From: Aurantiochytrium sp. KH105
Lineage: Eukaryota > Sar > Bigyra > Thraustochytrida > Thraustochytriidae
NCBI GenBank assembly: GCA_003116975.1
Contig: BGKB01000025.1
Coordinates: forward strand, 519,516 to 583,515
Direction: 5' to 3'
DNA length: 64,000 bases
Notes under the pieces: model-generated
Database searches by the model: none
Told to the model about the DNA's origin: nothing
Seen by the model: the letters and a program-made list of their open reading frames with translations, nothing else
In this document: in pieces, positions 40,161 through 49,336 of the stretch
How the letters are laid out: every line of letters starts with the position of its first letter
How positions within the stretch are numbered: position 1 is the first letter of the stretch
Program-made: the position numbers and the translations under genes

Positions 40161-41072
40161 ATGGCGGCGGCGAACCTGCGGATGCTGGGCGAGGAGCCCG
40201 TGGAGATTGATGGACAACGCTACACCGTGCGGCAGGACATGGTCCGCGGGCCCAAGCCGAAGGAAGGGCTCGGCTTCTTCAATGCCGCGGTGCTAGGCGG
40301 CGCTCTTGCTACGCTGGCCGTGTCGCGGAGAGCGAGACTGGCAGCCGCGACGACGGCCGGCGGCCTCGGGGCGAGCCTTGCCCTCCTTTACGTGGTCATG
40401 AAGAACTCCAAGGAGGCGAGCGACGCCGTGGTGTCCAGACTGATCCCGGCCGCTTGCGAAGGCATGGACAAGGCCATGCGTAATATCAAAAAGGAGCTCC
40501 TCAAGGACATGAAGGGCGATGTGCTCGACTTTGGCTCAGGGGACGGACAGTATCTCGAGTACGTTGCCAAGCAAGGCCCTGCCGTGACTTCGGTGACCAG
40601 CCTGGAGCCCCTCGCCAAGTTTCACCCAAAGATTGAAGCGCGCGCCGAGAGGCTCCAGCTGCCCTTCAAGGGCGTCTATCCGAAGTTCTCCTCGGACATG
40701 GTGCGCGAGCGCGGCACCGAGCTATACGATTTTATCATTCTTGGCAACGTTCTCTGCGAAGTTCCCGACCAAAAGGCTGCAGTGGGCGACCTCTTCCAAA
40801 TGCTCCGCCCTGGCGGCAAATTGTACTTTATTGAGCACGTGGCCCACGAACCTGGGACGATTTCGAATGTTGTCCAGCGCTGGATTGATCCTGTGTGGAG
40901 CGTCATTTCCGGCGGCTGCCATTGCGATCGCGAATCACTCAAGGCGCTGCGCTCTGTGCCTTGGGATCTCTTTGCATGGGACATGTACACTGCGACTCCC
41001 ATCCTTGGACGCATTCAAGTCGGCATTGCTGTCAAGCCTTCTGGTACGCAGTCGGGCAACGCGAAACTCTAA
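40161..41072 (+). CDS. METTL7-like SAM-dependent methyltransferase
   Basis: A 303-residue class I methyltransferase from the ATG at 40161 (AAGATGGCG). A hydrophobic N-terminal segment (about 35-80: AVLGGALATLAVS and AGGLGASLALLYVV) probably anchors it in a membrane, as in METTL7/TMT1 proteins of the ER and lipid droplets. The SAM-binding motif I is VLDFGSGDGQYLEYV near residue 115. FIILGNVLCEVPD and LRPGGKLYFIEHVAHEPGT are motifs II-III and match the METTL7 pattern. The C-terminal HCDRES and ATPILGRIQVGIAVKP fit the same family. A thiol-methyltransferase role is known for animal members; the substrate here is unknown. Confidence 0.85.
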   Translation: MAAANLRMLGEEPVEIDGQRYTVRQDMVRGPKPKEGLGFFNAAVLGGALATLAVSRRARLAAATTAGGLGASLALLYVVMKNSKEASDAVVSRLIPAACEGMDKAMRNIKKELLKDMKGDVLDFGSGDGQYLEYVAKQGPAVTSVTSLEPLAKFHPKIEARAERLQLPFKGVYPKFSSDMVRERGTELYDFIILGNVLCEVPDQKAAVGDLFQMLRPGGKLYFIEHVAHEPGTISNVVQRWIDPVWSVISGGCHCDRESLKALRSVPWDLFAWDMYTATPILGRIQVGIAVKPSGTQSGNAKL

Positions 41073-41296
41073 GTGTTCCGCACGAACGAGCGAGAACGTG
41101 TCCAGGCTATTCTCTCTCTCTCTCTCTCTCTCTTTCCTTTCTTTTTCTCATTCGCACACACTTGAGCAGCAGCTAAAAATTCACTGTCAATCCAACATGC
41201 TACTTTTCATTTGCTCTCTACATTTAGATCCTGATTCTACTTGTTTTGCCAAATGGGCTCTTGCTTGGCGTTAGGCCCTCCTCCTCGTCTCTCGCT
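41073..41296. other. Convergent 3' spacer (METTL7-like / prominin-like)
   Basis: A 224-bp spacer with a (CT)n run at about 41111-41132. No gene. Confidence 0.5.
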
Positions 41297-44200
41297 TCAG
41301 GGGCAGGGCGGAACGCCTTCACTGGGTGTTGCAGGCGGCGAAGGTTTGATCGACGATTGCCCTCGTCCCGCAGCATCCTGGTGCATGGGCTGCGGGCATG
41401 TTGCCTGTGCTCGAGGCTGCGGTGGCGACGCCTGCACAAGAGTTCTAGCCCGTGCACGCGCGAGAGGCTGTGGCCGATACTCGTTGACACAAAGCAAAGC
41501 GGGCCCCACCGTCCCAACCACACCCAGTGCAAATGTGAGCCAGGGGGCGACAAGCCAAAACACAGTGTCCGTAAGCTCACAGCAAATCGGTTCCTTGATG
41601 GTCGTGAACATTAGCGCGAATGCCTCACAATCGAAGATGACTGAGGCATCGGCGATAATGCGACCGGTGCTCGAAATAACCTCCTCTAACACCTCCTCAG
41701 CGGTCATATCAAAACTAATGCCAAGCAGGACCGTCTCATTCCCCTCGCCCAAGTATGGACGAAGCGCACTTGCCAAAAGTGGGCCCGTGACTTTACCAAC
41801 GTGGTCCCATAGCTGAGAGATGGGCTCCTGCGGATCCTCCCAGTCTTCACTCTCGAGATTTGCAACGCTCAACCCAGAGCATTCGACAAGGGCAGATTGC
41901 AGTAATTGATCGAGATCCAGATCGATCCGAACCTCACCGAGTATTTCGACCGAACAAAAAATCTCTCCATCCTGGGCGCGGCGTACATCGAGGCCGAGCT
42001 CGTCGCAGAGATTGGCCTCCATTTCCCGCACATTGGCCAGAATGGCGGGCTCAACATATTCACAAAAGTCGCCCATCGCCAGCAGCACCGGAATTCCGAC
42101 GGCCACCACGGCAAACATGACGGGCGCCACAAGACAGCCCGTCACGACAAATGGCGCTGTCAATCTGTTGCCTAAGGCCGAGCAGCAGAGAGCAAGGAAG
42201 GCAAAGCCCACCAAGACCATTGGGAACGCAAAGAGGACAAGGTAGACGCTTCGTAAACTCGGAAAACCTGCCATGATTGGATGCACATTCAACGCCTCAA
42301 TCGTGTTGACCAAACACTCGTCCATGAAACAGAGCGCGTCATTTGCGTACGTGTCCACGACAGTGCCAGTGTTCGGGTCAAGAACACCTTGCAGTCCAAG
42401 GAGCGTTGTCTCCGACGTGCGGTATTCTTCAAAGGCAGATATGTTCGTCCATTGTGCCGGGAGATCCACGAACTGGCCTGCAACTGTCAAAAGATAGAAC
42501 CACGACCCGCGAGGAAGCGCTTGCTCGCTGTAGTCGCGGTCAGCTGCGGCTTCGAGAGCGCTCAAAAATGCGCTCGAGTTCCGGACAAGGGAACCTACAT
42601 ACCCGAGGTCGACCACTTCGAAAAGCTCGCGCAAGCTGCTCGATCCGCGTCGATCTACGACATTTGCAAACGTCGCGCTGTCGTCATCGTCATTCTCTGC
42701 ATTGTCGTCAAGCACTTCATTTTCTTCCTCGAGGATGACGAGATCTGTAAAATGCGAGAAGATAAGGTCCAACGTGTCGGCCCATGAAACAAAGGTGTCC
42801 GGGAAACCATACATGTCCAAGTCTCGAGACAGTTCCTCTTCGCGAAGAGAGGACAGAAAGTCTACCAAGTCACGTACGACAAACTCGCTCATGCTTGCCG
42901 TAACGGCGCTTGTGAGGGAGAACTCCGCGCTCAGGCTCTCTTCTTCCTCAAAGACGAAACTCGTCCGAATGAGGGAATCTCGCGTCGTTTCAATATCGAC
43001 GAGAATGACAGCAAGACTTTGTGCCGTGATATTCGTCCCTTCCGTAATGTTGATTGCAAGAAGCGCAGTCTCTGCTTCGTCGTGCGCAAGGTCGGCCGCA
43101 GCGGCCTCGCCAACCATCTCCTCAACGGCCTCGGGGATCTCCAGCATTCGTTGCAATGCGATAGTCACTTCTTGCAAGGCAGGCGCTCGCGTTTGATTGA
43201 AGTGGGCGAGAGCATTGAGTGCGTCCGCAAGCTTGCCGTCCACATCATTCGCATCACTCGACTCACAGTCGATTTCACTGGCGACACATGCTTCGACGAG
43301 CACTTCAATGGCATCGAGATCTTTGTCAAGGGTTGAAAGCGCCAATCTGTACGTCTCCAGGGAACTCGACTCGAGAGCAACTTGTGCGCTTTGGAGAAGG
43401 TCTCTGGAACCAGCGAGAAGAGTTTCTATCCTCGCGATAATCGACACTAGCTCGCGCAGCAAGTCCGCGATGTGGCCTACAGTAAACGCGGTGTGCTGCA
43501 GGCCCGCTGCGCGCCCACGAAGATCGTAAATGGCCCCTGCCAAAAGAAGCATCGACTCTGAATTGACAACCAACGATTCGTTGGTGCCTGCCACAATCTC
43601 CACCGCGAGAGAACCATGAGCGCACCTTGACCGCAGCGAGCTCCACGCCGTTGCGTTTAGGTCTTCCTCCGATTGCGAGACGTCCATACTCGCAAGGGGC
43701 TCGAGCGCAGTCAACAACTCTGATATCTTCACAATCTCTATACCTTGTTGCCACTGCTGAAGCAGTGACTCCTCGTGAAGTTGCGGAGAAATTGCCTCGA
43801 GTTCGTCAAGAAGGTCTTGCACCGTTGTGTTCAAGGGCCAGTTGGACGAATTGGTTGTGAGCGGAAGTTGGGCAAGTTGGGCACGAAAGCTCGCCAGCGC
43901 GCGCAACGTTTCATTGGCGTTATCGTAGCGACTTGACGAGACCGCATATTCATCGAGAGCGGCGGAGAGATTGACGATATTCGCAGCTTCTGCTTTGGAG
44001 AAAATCGTTAGCATAGACTCCAGATGCTCGCTCGTCGCTTCGTCGACGCCGGGTGTCGTGGACATTGGTGGTAGCGCTAGAAATGCTGCGGATCCAAGAT
44101 GGCTTACGTTCATCGCATGAGGAACATCGAGATCTGCGAGCTGAACTGCGTCTTGGAAAGCGTCAAAGAAGTCATGCGCTCTAGTAGAGGCGTTGGGAAT

Positions 44201-45508
44201 GACCATTTGCGTCAAAGAGTCGAGACAGTAAAAGGCGCGACTGACTTCCGGCAAGTCAAGAGTGCTGTTAAAAGTCTCGATTGCGGCAACAGTAGACCTT
44301 CCTCCCACGGTAACGAGAGCTGTGCGGACGATGGAGGGGACACTGCGCACAAGGGCTGCTGTGCCATTGGGCAGCGACACAATGAGATGCTTTTGCGCTT
44401 CCACAAATGTTTCGAAGCCGCGCTTGTCGCCAAGAATGATCATGGTCAAAAAGACGAGAATGAAGATGCCCATGAGGGAAAAGCCCGACACGTACGCTGG
44501 AAGCGCGCATCTGTTGATCCTTGGTGCCGTTTGCAGTGCCATCGACTCGGTCTGAAAGTCTTCGCTGGTGTTGCTTCTGCTGCTGGTGCTACTACTGCCG
44601 GAATGACGAAAGCTTATGGCCCAGCTCGGACTGGACAAGACTGACTGCGAGTCTGGAGACTGCGAGTCTGGAGACTGCGAGTCTGGAGACTGCGAGTCTG
44701 GAGAGGGATTACTCTCCTCATCATGACGAAAACTCGAGGCACGAATGAAACCGAGGTTGGCGCCCCGACTCGAGGGTGTGATCGACGCGTGTTCCGAAGC
44801 CTCATTGGGCGAATTTAGCATTGGAGGGTTGAGTGCCGTTGGCGTTGGGCTAGTTTCTGCCGACTCTATACCAGAATGACGAAAGCTTGTAGCCCATCCC
44901 TCTTCCACAGCTGTGAGATCGCGGCGGAAGCTTGTCCAATTTGGCATGGCAGGACGTCCACCAGATGGGTGTTCGCGGTCGCCCATCCCGCACTCTTGTT
45001 GTTGGGCGCGTTCACATGCACTTGGGGCTTCCCTCGATGTGCTCGTGAGACGGCTTCTCTCAGCCCAAACACCATCCTCGTCGGAACTCACGAGGCAAGC
45101 TTTACAGCAGCGGCGAAGGAGATAAACGAGAAGAAATAGGAGGCATATGCCGGCGAGCACGGCGAAGATGAATGCGTAGAGAAGATAGCTTTGCACAATG
45201 CGCGCCCAAGTCGTTGGGTCTTCCTGCGCGGTGTAGAGAACACTAAAGTCGAGAGCACCCGACTCCGAGGCAACGCCGAGAAGGTCCCAAGGCGATGCAA
45301 TGCAGACGGCGGTTGCAGTTGTGGGCGCAAAGGTAGGCGACTGTGTCACATTCCATATGCCGGTGTCCTCATCCTCGCACATGACGAGGAGACCTTCTGC
45401 GAGAGCCCAGCTCCTCTCCACGCCTCTCATGGACAGGTCGAAGCGGGGAAGGCCTTGCATGGCCGACGGTCCGGCGCATAGCCCTTGGAGCACGCCATGT
45501 TCGTCCAT
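41297..45508 (-). CDS. Prominin-like pentaspan membrane protein
   Basis: A 1403-residue protein from the ATG at 45508. Five strong hydrophobic spans are visible: YAFIFAVLAGICLLFLLVYLL (about 110-130) followed by a Cys-rich RRCCKACL; GFSLMGIFILVFLTMIIL (about 345); VYLVLFAFPMVLVGFAFLALCC; VTGCLVAPVMFAVVAVG; and FWLVAPWLTFALGVVGTVG near the C-terminus. A loop of about 700 residues with many N-x-S/T sites lies between spans 2 and 3, and a second loop with conserved Cys between 4 and 5. Five spans, a Cys-rich stretch after TM1 and two large glycosylated loops are the prominin plan. The long Ser-rich cytosolic loop between TM1 and TM2 is unusual. No signal peptide precedes the N-terminus, so an upstream exon could be missing. 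Confidence 0.75.
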   Translation of the reverse strand: MDEHGVLQGLCAGPSAMQGLPRFDLSMRGVERSWALAEGLLVMCEDEDTGIWNVTQSPTFAPTTATAVCIASPWDLLGVASESGALDFSVLYTAQEDPTTWARIVQSYLLYAFIFAVLAGICLLFLLVYLLRRCCKACLVSSDEDGVWAERSRLTSTSREAPSACERAQQQECGMGDREHPSGGRPAMPNWTSFRRDLTAVEEGWATSFRHSGIESAETSPTPTALNPPMLNSPNEASEHASITPSSRGANLGFIRASSFRHDEESNPSPDSQSPDSQSPDSQSPDSQSVLSSPSWAISFRHSGSSSTSSRSNTSEDFQTESMALQTAPRINRCALPAYVSGFSLMGIFILVFLTMIILGDKRGFETFVEAQKHLIVSLPNGTAALVRSVPSIVRTALVTVGGRSTVAAIETFNSTLDLPEVSRAFYCLDSLTQMVIPNASTRAHDFFDAFQDAVQLADLDVPHAMNVSHLGSAAFLALPPMSTTPGVDEATSEHLESMLTIFSKAEAANIVNLSAALDEYAVSSSRYDNANETLRALASFRAQLAQLPLTTNSSNWPLNTTVQDLLDELEAISPQLHEESLLQQWQQGIEIVKISELLTALEPLASMDVSQSEEDLNATAWSSLRSRCAHGSLAVEIVAGTNESLVVNSESMLLLAGAIYDLRGRAAGLQHTAFTVGHIADLLRELVSIIARIETLLAGSRDLLQSAQVALESSSLETYRLALSTLDKDLDAIEVLVEACVASEIDCESSDANDVDGKLADALNALAHFNQTRAPALQEVTIALQRMLEIPEAVEEMVGEAAAADLAHDEAETALLAINITEGTNITAQSLAVILVDIETTRDSLIRTSFVFEEEESLSAEFSLTSAVTASMSEFVVRDLVDFLSSLREEELSRDLDMYGFPDTFVSWADTLDLIFSHFTDLVILEEENEVLDDNAENDDDDSATFANVVDRRGSSSLRELFEVVDLGYVGSLVRNSSAFLSALEAAADRDYSEQALPRGSWFYLLTVAGQFVDLPAQWTNISAFEEYRTSETTLLGLQGVLDPNTGTVVDTYANDALCFMDECLVNTIEALNVHPIMAGFPSLRSVYLVLFAFPMVLVGFAFLALCCSALGNRLTAPFVVTGCLVAPVMFAVVAVGIPVLLAMGDFCEYVEPAILANVREMEANLCDELGLDVRRAQDGEIFCSVEILGEVRIDLDLDQLLQSALVECSGLSVANLESEDWEDPQEPISQLWDHVGKVTGPLLASALRPYLGEGNETVLLGISFDMTAEEVLEEVISSTGRIIADASVIFDCEAFALMFTTIKEPICCELTDTVFWLVAPWLTFALGVVGTVGPALLCVNEYRPQPLARARARTLVQASPPQPRAQATCPQPMHQDAAGRGQSSIKPSPPATPSEGVPPCP
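44642..44701 (-). repeat. Four exact 15-bp repeats encoding SPDSQ
   Basis: The unit GACTGCGAGTCTGGA is repeated four times without change inside the cytosolic loop of the prominin-like gene, giving tandem SPDSQ pentapeptides. Exact identity suggests recent expansion. Confidence 0.95.
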
Positions 45509-46961
45509 AGGACTGCCCGTGGCTATCGCACTCGATTGGTCCTCCTCATGCCGGTTTGGTCTCCGCGAAAATGGGGTTCCTTGTACGAGGATGAGGAGGG
45601 GGTGGGTGGGATGAGATGGTATGACCCCGTGCAGACACCAAGTTGGTTGCTTTCCTTTTTCTTTTTAACTTTTTATAGCACACTTGCGCCGCCAGGCAGC
45701 TATTGCTCAAAAGCGACCATTCTTCATTTTTCCGGCCAACTCGCCAACCATGGCAAACCAACACGCGAAAACGCCAGCACTGTGTCAGGCCCTCCCGTGT
45801 CTAGCTTGCGGGCTGGCACGCCACAGCAGCAAGCAGCTTACCTGGCAACTGCAAGCATTGCTGGCGAATGTCGTCAAAGTCCCCAAGGCTCCGACCTGCG
45901 CTGATGAAAGTCCCGGATCGCCAACTTTTCCCGCTCGGCTCTCAACTGCCGTGACATCGCTCCTCTGCTACTGCATCGACCGACGCGACGACGCGCTCGC
46001 GGCGGTTGCGTCTCCAGCCCGCACCGCCAAAGACTCTGCGCCTCCCTCCCCGCTCTCGGCGCTCTCGACGCGCTCGCGAAGGCTCGCTTTCTGCGCGCGA
46101 TGTCATCGCGCGCGTCGCGCCCTGGCGCCGATGAGATGACGATCTCGACGACGCCGATCCGAGCGCTCTCGCGGTCGAGGGCGCAGGCTCGAGTCCCCCC
46201 GCGCAGACGTGAGGCCGGGACTTCCGCCGCGCGAAGCTCCGCCCGCGGGTCGGTCGATCGCCGCCACGGCCGAAGCCCTTGGCCTCGAGGCGACGAACCT
46301 GAGAGCGCCGCGTTGTGCACTCACTGCTGGTGGCGGCGGCAAGAATGTCAAGAATGAGAGGCACGAAAGGAACCGTACCGGAACTGGAACGGAACTGGAA
46401 CGGTCGCAGACCGAGGCACCTAATTCGCCTCCGCCCTCGTTGTGCCTCGAGTTAGTTATGCTAATTTAGGGGCCTCCGCGTCGGGACTGGCCGATGCCAA
46501 GCTTGGGGAAAGAAAGATGTGCTGCGCGCGGTGCTGGTTTTGGGAAGAAGGAAAAAGGATTTCCTCGTCGTGCCTGCCTGTATACTAGTCTTTCAGCTAG
46601 AAGAAGTCCAGGCGGAGCCAAAAGACCGGTGCGAGATCCCCTGCAGAACCGCGGCGGATTTGGCTGGGCACAGGAGCAGATCGGCGGACGGCTTCCTGGC
46701 CCTGCGCACGCAAACACGACAGGCAGTCCAGCTCGCTGTCGAGCGCATAGTAGTGACGGTGGCTGAGCCAGGAACCCGAAGGCTGCGCAACGGAAGCAAA
46801 TCGCTAACCAACGAGAAGCGCCAGCAAACAAATCGCAATCGACGCGAGCAAACCAAGCAAACAAACAAGCAACCAAAAAAGCAAGGAAAGGAAAGGTCAG
46901 GAAACAAGCGAGAGCAACCATTGAGGGAGCGCAGCTAGTCGATACTCAGGAAGGAGGAAAC
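45509..46961. other. Divergent promoter spacer (prominin-like / ABC-F)
   Basis: A 1.45-kb spacer, the longest divergent one apart from that before the cyclin. It includes CACTTGCGC at 45681-45689, a CG-rich stretch of CGACG-type repeats at about 46070-46260, GGAACTGGAAC repeats near 46380 and AACAAGCAA-type repeats near 46855-46880. Frames are short on both strands; no gene is supported. Confidence 0.5.
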
Positions 46962-48815
46962 ATGGTTAGCGAGCAAGCATTGTTGAGCGTGGATTCCCCA
47001 CAAGATGTTGACAGTTTCGATGAGTTTCCATCCGTGGCGAGCAATGCCTGTTGCCAATTTAACGGGAAACAAATGAAACTCAGTCTCGGTACTCTGGAAT
47101 ATCCGGGGCACGCTGGTGATCTCTTTACTGTTGAAAGCTGTGTTCTGGAGACCGGCGCAATCTATGGACTCGTAGGCCCCAACGGCGTGGGAAAGAGTTC
47201 TTTCGCCAAGCTTTTGACCTCAAAAACACTCCCAGGCTTCCCTTCGTCAATCTCTACGTGCTATTTGGACTCGTGCTCACGAGAAGGAGCCAACAAGGAC
47301 ATGCAACTCGACCCCCGCGCAATGCTTGAAGCCGCCATTAAAGATCGCTGCAAAGATCTGGGTGACCAGGTTCAGGCCTTGGAGGCTGCGCTAGATAACG
47401 ACGTCGGTGCAGAGGAGGCAGAGATGTTGGCTGCAAGGCTAGGCGAACTATGCGAGCAAGAGGATGATCTTTTGGCATCGGGTTCGCAAGAGATTGCGAG
47501 CGTTCTTGAAGACCTTGGTTTTGCCGCGGCTGGGCTTATGGAAACACCCGTGGCTCAACTGTCGAGTGGATGGCGGTATAAGGCACGTCTTGCCAAGGCT
47601 TTGTTGGCGCACGCCGACCTTTTGGTGCTGGATGAGCCTTCCTTTCTCGATGCAAGGTCAACGGACTGGCTCATCACGCGCACGAAAGAAGTGGCTGCCA
47701 AGGGAGCAATCATTTGTCTTATTTCACACAAAGAAAGTCTGCTCGAAGCACTCGCAAACAGGATTCTTTTCATCAGCGCGAGCAAGACGCTCGAAACGTA
47801 CAATTGCGGATATGAAGTATTTCGCGGTGTGCGAAGCAACGAGGTGACTTCGGCGACCCGCGAAGAGGCAAAGGGTCGACAGTCACGAGAGCACGCGGAG
47901 CATGCGCTCAAGACGGCAAAGAAGCGAGTAGCCAAGGGCGCCAAAAACTACCACAAGGTTGTTGGCGCTGGCGAGGATCGGCGCTGGATCAAGGGCAAGT
48001 GCAAGGAGGCCAAGCAAAAGGCTGCGAGGAGCATTGGCGCCAAGGTGAAACAGCTCGAAAAGGAGACGGAGCGTCTCGAGGAGCTTGCCAAGGCGGCGAC
48101 GGAACACCGTACCCAAGCGATTCCTCTCTCGGGAAGCGCATGGTCACCCATGCAGCAAATGGTGTCTCTTCAGGATGTACATTTTGGCTATCGCCCAGAC
48201 GAACCCGTCTTGCGCGACGTGTCGCTTGCAATTTATGGCGGAGATCGTATCGTTCTGACGGGCGCAAATGGCGAGGGCAAGAGCACGCTCCTGAAACTCG
48301 TGTATGGTGACGTTGACCCTTTAGAAGGTAATGTGTCGCGCGCGAGTGGGCAGCACATTGCGTATTTTCCTCAGGACGCGCTGGAGCAACTTGTTGTGAA
48401 GCATGGAGGCGAGTCTGCCACGCGACTTTTGCAAGCACAGCTAAAGACCACGGGTGAGGTTTCCGATATGGATGCCCGAGTAGCTTTGGGTGCCTTTGGC
48501 ATCAAGGGTGACCTTGCCTTGCGGCCAATTCGGACCTTGTCTGCGGGACAGCGAACACGTCTGTATTTGGCGCTTCTCTTTTCTCGCAAGGGCGCCAAGC
48601 CCTCGCTACTCGTGCTTGACGAGGTGGAGAACCTAGACGCGGAGACGACGGAGGCGCTCATGACCAGTCTTGCAGACTTTCCCGGCGCGGTGCTCTGCGT
48701 GACACACGATTCTACGCATTCTGCGTTTTTGCGACCGCGACAGGTCTGGCATGTGCAAGGCGGTCACGTGGGCGTTACGCTTACGGAGCATTTGGCGCAG
48801 AACCCCAGCGTCTGA
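46962..48815 (+). CDS. ABC-F family ATPase
   Basis: A 617-residue soluble protein with two ABC ATPase domains and no membrane segment, as in GCN20/ABCF translation factors. The ATG is at 46962. NBD1: Walker A GLVGPNGVGKSS near residue 70, signature LSSGWRYKARLAKALL near 200, Walker B LLVLDEPSFLDA. A basic, helical linker (about 305-385) joins the domains. NBD2: TGANGEGKSTLLKL near 432, LSAGQRTRLYLALLFS near 526, LLVLDEVENLDAET. NBD1 has LSSGW where most members have LSGGW, and NBD2 has DEVENLD in place of DEPTNHLD. By family it acts on ribosomes or translation control; the exact ABCF subgroup cannot be fixed. Confidence 0.92.
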   Translation: MVSEQALLSVDSPQDVDSFDEFPSVASNACCQFNGKQMKLSLGTLEYPGHAGDLFTVESCVLETGAIYGLVGPNGVGKSSFAKLLTSKTLPGFPSSISTCYLDSCSREGANKDMQLDPRAMLEAAIKDRCKDLGDQVQALEAALDNDVGAEEAEMLAARLGELCEQEDDLLASGSQEIASVLEDLGFAAAGLMETPVAQLSSGWRYKARLAKALLAHADLLVLDEPSFLDARSTDWLITRTKEVAAKGAIICLISHKESLLEALANRILFISASKTLETYNCGYEVFRGVRSNEVTSATREEAKGRQSREHAEHALKTAKKRVAKGAKNYHKVVGAGEDRRWIKGKCKEAKQKAARSIGAKVKQLEKETERLEELAKAATEHRTQAIPLSGSAWSPMQQMVSLQDVHFGYRPDEPVLRDVSLAIYGGDRIVLTGANGEGKSTLLKLVYGDVDPLEGNVSRASGQHIAYFPQDALEQLVVKHGGESATRLLQAQLKTTGEVSDMDARVALGAFGIKGDLALRPIRTLSAGQRTRLYLALLFSRKGAKPSLLVLDEVENLDAETTEALMTSLADFPGAVLCVTHDSTHSAFLRPRQVWHVQGGHVGVTLTEHLAQNPSV

Positions 48816-49336
48816 AGAAAGAGATTCACTGGCACAAGTAAAGATGTAATAAACTAGTTTTCATTGAGCAGTGACCGCGTTTATTTCTTTCAATCGATCG
48901 CCCTCGGGTGCTCCCCGCGATGACCTTGGGAGCTGGCTGAGTCCCGATCTGTGATGCAGTGCTGCGTCATGTATGTGTCTTGGCCCGAGACCTAGGCCTA
49001 CCTAGAAAGATGGCGATGGTGATGCATGTTTTGGCTTCGCACGACCGAAGATCACCCAAAGGTAGTAGCGAGTGGACTGATTGTGCAGTATAAGCCCGCA
49101 CTTTGAAAGTCAAGAATTGACTTCGTCATCGCCGCCGTGAAAGTAAGTGATTGCGCTGTCAAGTTCCGGTGGATGAATCGATCCGAGATCGACGCGCAAA
49201 AGCCGTCAGCACGCGCGTTTACGGACCCGTACAATACGGGGAGTAGGTTAAAACTAGTAATGTTGTATTCCTGATCACCTGTGATGAGAGGCAGGCGAGG
49301 CAAACCGAGGCAAAATCAGAATCTTGAGTGATCAAG
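48816..49336. other. Tandem spacer (ABC-F / ALDH)
   Basis: A 521-bp spacer with an AATAAA at 48848-48853, 33 nt after the ABC-F stop, and CCTAGGCCTACCTAG at 48991-49005 in the ALDH promoter region. No gene is seen. Confidence 0.5.
48848..48853 (+). terminator. Putative poly(A) signal of ABC-F gene
   Basis: AATAAA on the sense strand 33 nt after the stop codon. Confidence 0.5.
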
